Below, piece by piece: positions 55,631 through 64,000 of a stretch of 64,000 nt of DNA; position 1 is the stretch's first letter; each line of letters starts with the position of its first letter. The stretch covers positions 24,230,565 to 24,294,564 of the forward strand of contig OY776125.1 of NCBI GenBank assembly GCA_963675135.1, given 5' to 3'. The position numbers and the translations under genes are program-made. Origin of the DNA: Galeopsis tetrahit. Lineage: Eukaryota; Streptophyta; Magnoliopsida; Lamiales; Lamiaceae. The notes under the pieces were generated by a model, which did not search any database, was not told the DNA's origin, and worked only from the letters and a program-made list of their open reading frames with translations.

Positions 55631-56766
55631 AAGTAGTGATACACAATATTTCATTGTGTTTTTCTTAGTTATTTATTTGTTTTTTTTTTCCAGCTCCATT
55701 CCGATATACTTATCGGCTTATCTTATCTTTGAATTGATGCTTTGTTATTTCATTATTCCTATGTCTACACACAAACTACTATATTTCCAGATTTTGCTAA
55801 GAGTCCAATGAACATGCGTTTTATCTTAGACTCATATATATTTCTTTCATTTATACAATTGTTCAATCCACTTGTTCAAGAAAATGTCAGAATGTTAATC
55901 CATGTTCTACTAACTCAATCCATAAGTTTGAATTATATAATGTATTAATAGGTTTAATTACTAATATTGTAAATCAGCTGCATCATTTCCTGTTCACCGC
56001 ACACTTCATACATACCCTATCTTTCATAATGAATATGAACTACATTCGTCATATGTAGTAAACATCGCATATCATTATGCACGTCGCAAAGCATATATAT
56101 TCCTTTTCCAACTGTTCACGCCCATTTAGTAAAAATACAAATGCATATACACGTTATGCATTTATTGGGTATATGCATTATTAACTTCATTACATCTGGT
56201 CTACCTCTTTATGTTTATGCATTTTATTAGTTTGCATTATAATGTGGATCCCTACATGCATTATCAAATCCATTTAGACCCTTTGTTATGCACTGCTACG
56301 CGCATATCCTACATGCATACACATATGTATTGTAGACTGCACCTGCATCAGCGATACATATTGGTTTTGGAAGCTATTGTATAAATGTCTTATTGTGCAC
56401 ACTCATTGAATGTCAATACATGTAAATCATCTCAAGTAATGCACGTAGTAACTAAACAGTCGAAATGTAGCTAATAAATGTTATAAATTAACTGTTTAAA
56501 AAAAAAAAAAAAGGGAAAAATTGTGCATATAAATTCTGGCTTAATATTTTTCACAACACACGTTCTCAAAATAACATTAATATGTATTAAAAGAGAAAAA
56601 AAAAAAACCGCTACACATTATGTCCACCATGTACGTGTCCATGATCCTGAAAACGTTTCCCCTCCACTAATTATCAATTACGATCTATAAATTAGGTCAT
56701 CCTTTAATATCTCTCCAATCCTTCTAACAACCTATATCCGAGTTAAAAAAAATACACCCCACCAAA
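55631..56766. other. Spacer rich in TGCAT/ATGCA
   Basis: No gene. From about 56040 to 56350 the words ATGCA, TGCAT and GCATAT recur far more often than elsewhere in the window. Poly(A) runs lie near 56498 and 56597. A CTATAAATTAG phrase near 56685 could be the old TATA box of the F-box pseudogene. Confidence 0.45.
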
Positions 56767-57876
56767 ATGGAGAATTCTAGAATGATATAAACTCTTCCCG
56801 ATGAAATTACTATATCTTTTCTATTGTTCCTTCTTCCACAAGTTCTAGCTAAATATAAATGTATTTCTAGGATATGAAACTCAGTAATATCTTCTAAGTG
56901 GTTTGTTGAAGCACATTTGTTCAATATGAAAGCAGGTAATAATTTCTCATTGATACATAAATACCATGTTGCTAGTCCACCAATATCTTATGAATTAAAA
57001 CTCTGGAAGGGTGACAACATCGTTTATAGGCAAATACCAAGTAATTGCGAAGAATCCGAGGTATTTGGTAGTTATAATGGTCTAGTATTATTCTGCAATA
57101 CTAAAGACAAATATACTATTAAAAACCCCACTACTAAAAAATATATAAATGTTCCAAATCTACCCATATCATTTCCCAAGGGTCACGATGTAGCTTGGGT
57201 TTATTTTGGGTTTGGTTATGTTAAAAATTCGAATGATTACATCATAATGAGAATTGCATATCTTTGGGCAGAAACTGGTGGAGTGACCGAGGTTAATATT
57301 TTCTCACGTAATTCTAACTCGTGGTCAAAAATTTCTTCGTTCCCTTTTGATACTTATCAATGTCCAAGTGCTTTTTTTGTCGGTAATCTCTTCCATTGAA
57401 ACTTAAGTTTTGGCCGTGGTGTTTATAAATTGGCCACATTTGATATAGAGAGTGGTATTTATTCATTGATTAAAATTCCAAACTTTAAGTATCACCCATG
57501 GAACTTACAAGTCCAGGGGTTGGATGACAATACAATTGCAGTCTACTGTAGTCATTTGAGCGAAGTGGAAGGTCATTTTTATAGTAAATTTTTCTTTGAG
57601 ATGCATATCCTCCACTACGCAAAAGAAGGTCCTACATGGACAACTATTATGATTTTCACAAAAACTCTAGTACCAAACAAATATCATATATGTCCAATAT
57701 CCTTCTTGAATGTAGATAGAACGAAAATACTCTTCATCGTCCAACCATGGGGAGACTACTATTGCTATGATACTATTTCCAAGACGTTTCAGCTCTCCGA
57801 AGAATATGAAATGACATATGGTGTTCAACATGCATTTAAGTATATTCAGAGTTTTGTATCTCTAGTTGCTTGTTAG
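56767..57876 (+). pseudogene. F-box/FBA-domain protein pseudogene
   Basis: One uninterrupted frame of 369 codons apart from three nonsense codons: TAA at 56788, TGA at 56875 and TGA at 57397. The N-terminus reads LPDEITISFLLFLLPQVLAK followed by CISRI-stop-NSVISS, an F-box in which TGA replaces the conserved Trp (TGG). The body has F-box-associated type 1 features: GSYNGLVLF, NPTTKKYINVPN, a FGFGY motif, WSKISSFPF, and later LATFDIESGIYSLIKIPN. In the stop at 57397 the family also usually has Trp (LFHW). Intact relatives are SCF ubiquitin-ligase substrate receptors. The absence of any frameshift suggests recent inactivation. Confidence 0.85.
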
Positions 57877-58216
57877 TTATATAAACATAGTTGGAGATTT
57901 TTTTGTATATATCATTTTTATTAGTCTTATTTATCTATAATTTGTAGTAGTTGTCATTTTATTTTATAGAAGTCATTTTTTTTCTTTACTGAATAATTAT
58001 TTATCATTATGATGATTATATATGCACTATAAAATTAAATCAAATAAGAAAAATAATATATTATACATCAGTTTATGTCGTATAAATTTACAAAAAAACT
58101 AAAATAGATAAAACATTTAGATGTTGTTAATTCTTAAATGCCTTAACATTATCAACAACATCTTAATTTGACCTTCCGAGATTTTTTCTAAGTCTTTTCT
58201 GAAATGCTACATTAAA
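57877..58216. other. AT-rich spacer
   Basis: 3' flank of the F-box pseudogene. No gene or clear repeat seen; it ends at the approximate left edge of the element D LTR. Confidence 0.4.
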
Positions 58217-58966
58217 TGTTGACCTAAATGTTGTCGCATTTCTGGCAGGATCTAGAAGCTTCTACAAGGATCTGGAACCTGGAAGATTCCAGAACATTGG
58301 AGAACATGCTAGAACAGCCTAGATGCATTTAGAATGACTTGGAGCATACAAGAAGGATCTAGAAAGATCATGGAAGTTGAGCTCCTAAAACATAGGACCT
58401 CAATGTGGAAGCCTCTAGAATTCGCATACCACCTCTATAAATACCGATTGGAGGCTTCATAATTCAGTGTGTTCTATTCGAGCAATATCCTAGACCGAGC
58501 GTTCATCCATGTTAGGAATTGTGGCCAATAGTTCTACATTTTATATCATACGTTGTATACCACCCGTATGGTTGTGTGTCTTCTTATCTATTGAGAGTGT
58601 AATCATTAGATAGACTAGGCATTTCGACAGTGTATAATTTATACACTTAGTTCGTTTTCAAAACTTGGCACCTGCCTCGTTTGTAGTTTCGTTGTGAAAG
58701 TTATTGTTGTAACATTTCACACAACATTTTTACTTGAAGATAAGTATTGATTTACGTCATAAGGCAGACATAGATTTTTATTTATAAAATCTATGTTAAA
58801 AGCATTTCCATTGTGTCTCGTTTGTTTTTAGTGTTTCAAGTCTTCCGCTGTGTATCTTAATTTCTGATATTCTGTTAGAGTCAGTGTTGCACTATTTGTC
58901 TCAACATTCTGTGCAACATTTATCTACTTATACTTAAACACTTTTATACACCCCAGCACACTTTCA
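58217..58966 (+). repeat. 5' LTR of copia element D (left edge approximate)
   Basis: The right edge is firm: CACACTTTCA at 58966, then GT and the primer site. The left edge is placed at TGTTGACC (58217), a plausible TG start, but it is not confirmed by a target duplication or second LTR. CTATAAATACC near 58434 is a good TATA box. Confidence 0.6.
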
Positions 58967-58968
58967 GT

Positions 58969-58980
58969 TGGTATCAGAGC
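58969..58980 (+). promoter_or_regulatory. Primer binding site of element D
   Basis: TGGTATCAGAGC, complementary to the 3' end of initiator tRNA-Met, two bases after the LTR. Confidence 0.88.
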
Positions 58981-59040
58981 TGATACCTGACGACACTAGG
59001 TTAGATCTTTGGTCAAGTGTGTTTTTAGTTTAGGTTAGCA

Positions 59041-61074
59041 ATGGAAACACATCACATATCCACTGCACTTAGGCCACCCGTTTTAGATGGTTCGAATTAT
59101 GCTTATTGGAAGCCTAAGATGCGTATGTACATCAAGTCAATTGATGAGCGTGCTTGGATGACTGTACTTACAGGCTGGGAAGCTCCAAAAAGACCAGCAG
59201 ATGCAGATGGTGAAGTTCAACTCAAAAGATAAGTTGATTGGACGGCTGATGAAATAACAACAGCAGGCTACAACTCTAAAATTTTAAATGCTATTTTTAC
59301 TTCTGTTGATGTTTCAATGTTTAAAATTATATCTAACTGTTCTACTTCTAAAGATGCATGGGACAGGTTGCAAGAGCATTATGAGGGTTCAGACAGTGTT
59401 CGAAGGACTAAGCTTCGACTGTTGGGGACAAAGTTTGAGAATCTCCGAATGAAGGAAGATGAAACCATTTCATCCTACAATGAAAGGTTAAGTGAGATAA
59501 TCAATGAATCACATTCTCTTGGTGACCCTATTTCTTATGTTAGAGTAGTTCATAAGATATTAAGATTCGTTCCTAAAAGATTTGATGCTAAAATTTGTGT
59601 TATTGAAGAGGCAAAAAATACAGATACATTAAGTCAAAATGAGTTAGTGAGTATTCTTAGAACATATGAAATAAACACTAATCAAGTTGATGAAAAAGAT
59701 GCTGATAAGAAAGTTGTGGTTTTTAAAGGGGAAACATCAAACATTTCTGAGATTCAACCTATCATTACTGAAGTTGATTATGATGAAAAATTTCTTGATA
59801 AATGTCTCAAGGATCCTAACAACATTGCCTTACTTACTAAGCACTTTAATAAGTTTCTTAAGCAATTTGTGAACAAATCTAGCAACATTCAGCCTAAGAT
59901 TCAAATCAACACATCAACACCTCAACCAGAAAGGAGGAAAGGTCAATTCACACCAAGACCATCAAAGAGTGAAGGTAAACCAAGGTATGGTCCTGAATTT
60001 CGAAAATCGGTTCAATGGAATGCTTGTTCTGGTTATGGCCATTATGCAAATGAATGTGCCAATACTGGACTTAAGCAAAAACTGAATTTTAGTGCTACCT
60101 TGAGTGATGATTCTGATGATGATCTTGATGAATTAAATCAGAATGAATATTCTAATTTTACCAGAATTGATTATAATGATTCCTAAGATGATGATCTGGA
60201 TGAAACAGATTCTGATGTTGTACCTGATGCTTCAACATCTACAGCAACATCAGAACAGAGTCGCCCAGATTTGAATTGTTTTAATGGTTTAGTTGATGAT
60301 GCAGGAAAAAGGACTGATGACAATGAATACCAAAAACTGTTAGATGATTGGAAGAATCAGAAACTCACCCTTGATTCTCTGAATAAAAAGAATGAGTATC
60401 TGATAGACACAATCACCAAGCTAGAAGTTATTCTTACCAAAAGAGATTTGGAAATCTGTAACTTAAAGGAGAAATTGATAAATTCTACTTTATGTTTCAA
60501 GAAATATTCCAAGAGTGCTTCTGAGGTAAATAATGCTATAGCTACTGGTAAGTCTAACAATCATGGTTTAGGCTATGATGGTACTACTGCTTCTATTTCT
60601 GATAAATTTAGAAAACCTGTGAAATTTGTTAAGGCAAATGTTGACACATCTGGTGCAACATCTGCAGAAATAGAGTCTCACAAGGTTAAAAGGAAGTATA
60701 TCTGTCATTACTGTTTCAAAATTGGTCACATTCGTCCTTACTGTATAAAGTTGTTTGAAGAACAGAAAAACTTGAAAATGATGCATAAGAAACTGTCACA
60801 TCCTGGTAAACAGTTTTTGAAATCTGCATGGAAACCAAAAGCTACATGTAATGTTGTTCATACCTCCTTAAAAGCATGTCTACCTCACTTATGGTACTTT
60901 GATAGTGGTTGTTCTAGACATATGACAGGTCGTATTGATTTCTTATCTAATTATGTGACCTTGAATAGTGGTAGTGTTACATATGGTGGAGGTTCTAAAG
61001 GAAAGATTGTTGGTAAATGAACTTTGAATGTTGAAGGTTTTCCTAAGCTTAAAAATGTATTACATGTTGATGGC
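59041..61074 (+). pseudogene. Element D gag-pro fragment, cut by A2
   Basis: One frame from ATG 59041 (METHHISTALRPPVLDG) broken by TAA at 59230, TAA at 60184 and TGA at 61018. The gag domain shows YAYWKPKMRMYIKS, WDRLQEHYEG and ENLRMKEDETISSYNERL. A first knuckle has lost its first Cys (WNACSGYGHYANEC, Trp in place of Cys). A coiled coil (60300-60480) precedes a second, intact knuckle (CHYCFKIGHIRPYC). The protease (WYFDSGCSRHMTG) starts near 60892. The reading stops where A2 inserts, after LKNVLHVDG. Integrase to RNase H are not in this window. Confidence 0.85.
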
Positions 61075-62374
61075 TGTAGGTCCCAAAAGTTGAGTTAATA
61101 TCGAGGGAAGCTAAAGAAAATGTCTAGAGGGGGGTGAATAGACTTTTCTAAAATCTTTCGATATATCAGAATTACAATGTGCGAAATACGAAATTAACAA
61201 TGAGCCCAATTAAAGTTTATACTCAATCTTCAAAATTCGAGAACTCTGTTCTATACTCAACTAATCTAGTTTAGACATGTATTTAGGCAATTAAACAATT
61301 AAGCAATTAAAACCAACAAAACAGTAAAGTAAACAACACAAACGATTTATAGTGGTTCGACAACTTGTCTACATCCACTCTCACAACCCAGTTGTGATAT
61401 TCTTATTAACTCGTCCAATGGAGTAATATGTTCTTGTGCCTTTAAGTCCCAAGAAATAAGACTTAGATCTTCTCGACAACACTACCAAGTGCCTTTTCGA
61501 TCTAACTAGCTATTTTACAAGTAACTAGCAGCTTGAAACAGTAAACAAAAATAAAACTTCTCTTCGTTCAGTAGTAGCCTTCTTGTTCTTCACTTGTCTT
61601 GCGTAGCTTCTTTCTGAACTTCAATCTCTGAGAGAAACTTCGAACAGTTCTTCAGTATGTAGCTTCAGTATGTGTATTTCCAGTAGTCCTCGAATGATAA
61701 ATACCTTGAGGTATTTATAGACTCTAGAAATCAAGAACTCAGTTAGTTGTAACCAACTCTTCTTGAAAACTAACTTCTAACTGAATCTTCTTATCCTTCC
61801 ACGCGTTTCTTGTTTAAGTAGTTATTTCTAACTAACTTTGTAATCTTATCTTCATACGCGCTTCACCTTTAAGTATCTCCAAGTTGACTTCTAGATAACT
61901 TGTCTTGTGGAGTCATGTAAGCACTTGTCTTGTAGTCCACCTGTCTTGTGTAGTAGACTTTAACTCTTCTTGTCTAGCCTTCTCTTGCAATCTTCAACAG
62001 TAGACTATTCTATCTTAACAAGACTATTACATTACTTTAAGCTTATAGCTTAGTCAACTTAAAACTATACAGACAATCTATCTATTACATTAAAAATTAT
62101 GAGCTTTATACAATGATTATTCATAGCTCAATAACAATCTAATCAGTTAATATAAACACATATGAAGTAATAATACGATATCAATTATAAGTACTTGTCT
62201 TTTCATATGTTAACTCATGTGAACTCTACTGATCTTGTTCAAGATGACTTCAACTTAACTAGACTAGATTAGTCAACAGTTAGAAAAATTCAAACTTCTT
62301 TTGGCTTATCAAAACTTTATCTTTTATCTTTCAATCATCATTTAAGACTTGTTCTAGGATTCATATCCCAACAA
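61075..62374 (-). repeat. 3' LTR of A2
   Basis: 1300 bp, against 1294 bp for the A1 left LTR, with the same ends and the same internal landmarks (the GTGGTTCGACAACTTGTCTA stretch on the + strand). It is clearly diverged from A1 in the middle. Confidence 0.88.
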
Positions 62375-62559
62375 TTTCCCCCTTTTTGATGAAGCCAAAA
62401 CTACTTGAATCTTTTCATACTAGTAGACTAGTTGAGTAATTATCTTGTCTTAACACCAAATAGTACTTTATCTTTTCATTCATTCAAGATAAGAACAGTA
62501 GATATTACACGTACTTATAACAAATCAAAATTAGATACTAAGCAATCAAAGCAAATAAT

Positions 62560-63570
62560 CTAATCTGAAAGAGTACCTCCTTCTGGGTTAGGAACACAGA
62601 AAGCATCAAGGAGTCTCCTGTGAATAACTCTGATATGGTCTTCATCATCAATCTTCTGTTTCTCAAGTAACTCTTCTTCAAATTTCTTAATTTGATTGAA
62701 ATCAACTCTTCTACCAGAACTTGTCATAGGACATTTCCATTTTGGAAATTCAGGAATAAGAATGTTGAAATTTGCTCCAACAGATATCCTTAAAATTAGA
62801 TGCCATAGTAGCTTGTTCTGGCCTTCCATAAATCTGTCAAACATAGAGTACAACTCATCTGGACTTTCAGAATCACCATACTTACGAATAATCCAATGAT
62901 CAAGTTCCCATTGCCTCTTCACTTTCATCCATTCAGATCAATGTTCTTTATCTATGAAGTAGTCAATGAACTGATCTTCCATAGACTCTACATCTGCCTT
63001 CAACTTCTGCAAATTCTCAATATGTTTTCCAACTTTCTTCTTGCTTGCATAATGAGCTTCATCACTTGGATCAACAACCTTCTGCTTCTTCACTTTTGTT
63101 GTTGTCTCCACCTCTTTCGGCTCTTCTATATGAATAGATTTCCTTTTAGATACCAGTCGAGTCTGAACTTCGGCTTCAGGAGATGCAACTGCTTTGCCCT
63201 TCTCCTTCTTCTTCAACTCATCTACTTCAGCCTTAGCTTGCTCAAGTTCTGCAGTTTTAACCAACCTGCCTTTGCCTCTCTTAGGCCTTCTGAGATCTTG
63301 CATAGCTTCAGCAACTTCCTTAGCTTCTGGTTCAGCACTGGACTTAGCTTTTTCACCTTCAGCAATAATATCAACTCGACTTATCTCTTCCCCCTTTTTG
63401 GCTTCATCAGTCGCCTGGAGAGAGAAAAGAGAAGTGAAACGAGTCATCTCTTCAAACATAGCTTGCTTCATAAGGCTCATAGCTCTTTCAATCTGCCTTT
63501 CATGAGAACCATTTTGACTTAACTTGTCCAGCTTTGTCGCCACCAACTCCAGCTTTTGAGTAGACAAGTT
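62560..63570 (-). pseudogene. A2 accessory ORF, C-terminal half
   Basis: Reads NLSTQKLELVATKLDKLSQ, then a Lys/Glu-rich coiled coil and basic PKRGKGRLVK, then an in-frame TGA at about 62938. It continues with ELDHWIIRKYGDSESPDEL to FCVPNPEGG and a stop at 62560. It aligns block by block with 39190-40183 of A1. The N-terminal half is separated by the LTR at 63571. The codons before NLSTQ in the long ORF from 63687 are LTR-derived and not native. Confidence 0.8.
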
Positions 63571-64000
63571 TGTTGGTCCTGAAAGGAGTATATAACAAGT
63601 GTATGGGGGGGGGGGGGGGAATACACTTGTATGCAATTCTTTTGCTAATTTGATCAAACCAGAGTTCAGCAAGGTTGTCTTGGACAACTCTGCTGAAGAA
63701 GATTAACTCTTCTAAGATAATCAGACTACTAAGTACTATTGAGTACTTAGTTGAATAACTATCTAAGGGAGTTATGTGCGGAATAGTGGTTGGCCCTTTA
63801 AGTTTAGACTCCTTTAATTTCTGAAATCACTTTCCCAATCTAAAACAGTCCAGTTAAGCTTCAGGGAAGTTGTCCAAATCAGTTTTGCACATTCTTTGAA
63901 TATGTATCTTTGAAAGATCAGTTTTGTGTGTAGTGTTGAATGAATGTAAGTACTTTGTAAAGTAAATCAACACAAGAGTTTATAGTGGTTCAGAGACTCA
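63571..64000 (-). mobile_element. Family-C LTR, start of an insertion into A2
   Basis: TGTTGGTCCTGAAAGG at 63571 is the complement of the family-C LTR 3' end seen at 30881. The next ~430 bp match 30450-30881 in reverse. It carries a G14 run near 63606-63619 where the other copy has C8. It leaves the window, so solo LTR versus full element is undecided. The left flank AAGTT (63566-63570) is the presumed target duplication. Confidence 0.85.

Larger units (their letters stand above)
61075..63570 (-). mobile_element. Second A-family element (A2), partial
   Basis: The minus-strand 3' LTR 61075-62374 begins TGTTGGGATATGAATCC and ends GGGACCTACA, like A1. It is preceded on that strand by the polypurine run AAAAAGGGGGAAAT. 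The accessory ORF follows to 63570, where a family-C LTR interrupts. The presumed target duplication at its left is ATGGC (61070-61074); the partner is outside the window. It is inserted in the protease region of element D. Confidence 0.88.

Noticed and set aside
62896..63522. 208-codon + strand ORF
   Set aside because: Antisense of the A2 accessory ORF.
1..64000. CRISPR array, tRNA or rRNA genes
   Set aside because: No spaced identical repeats of the right form and no cloverleaf with A/B boxes or rRNA-like blocks were recognised; TGGTATCAGAGC sites are retroelement primer sites, not tRNAs.

Overview
This is a eudicot-type plant nuclear window made mostly of transposable elements; the exact species cannot be read from it. 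The reasons are GT-AG introns, AT-rich spacers, Ty1/copia and Ty3/gypsy elements primed by the initiator-Met tRNA motif TGGTATCAGAGC, CACTA, MULE, hAT, Stowaway and Helitron signatures, an F-box/FBA-type gene relic and a plant cysteine-rich secreted-peptide gene. No bacterial features, tRNA, rRNA or CRISPR were recognised.

Layout. 1-3914: right-hand part of a CACTA (En/Spm) transposon with CCGTCGGCAT subterminal repeats, carrying a GRF-zinc-finger/membrane-anchor gene (+) and a five-exon TNP1/Ptta-like gene (-). 5268-10014: an intact copia element (- strand, 1366-residue gag-pol). 10015-17846: spacer with a Helitron 3' end (12335), a MULE-like element (12647-14092), a two-exon secreted Cys-rich peptide gene (14762-15394, -) and a long-TIR foldback MULE (15960-17541) with a perfect 9-bp target duplication. 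17847-22516: a second copy of the same copia family on the + strand, with identical LTRs but a frameshift in its ORF. 23327-23534: a paralogous empty site of the foldback MULE. 23533-24960: a gypsy fragment split by a hAT-like element.

25283-43253 is an 18-kb SIRE/Maximus-like copia element (called A1), bounded by the target duplication ACATC. Its gag is interrupted by a solo LTR (family C). A 1148-bp tandem duplication spans the gag/LTR junction. Pol is full of nonsense codons, and a long accessory (envelope-position) ORF follows pol. The right LTR holds a gypsy-type solo LTR. A1 itself sits in an older minus-strand copia element (B, 43254-50709, 5' LTR complete).

50710-58216 holds a microsatellite, a 300-bp Stowaway MITE, a CACTA-like terminus at 52301, a decayed MULE transposase gene (53268-55630) and an F-box pseudogene (56767-57876). 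58217-64000 holds another copia element (D, +), cut at 61075 by a second A-family element (A2, -). A2 is in turn cut at 63571 by another family-C LTR that runs off the window.

The insertion order can be read from nesting: B before A1, A1 before the C solo LTR, then the 1148-bp duplication; D before A2, A2 before C. The likely host genes are the Cys-rich peptide gene, possibly functional, and the dead F-box gene. The best candidates for active or recently active elements are the two short copia elements.
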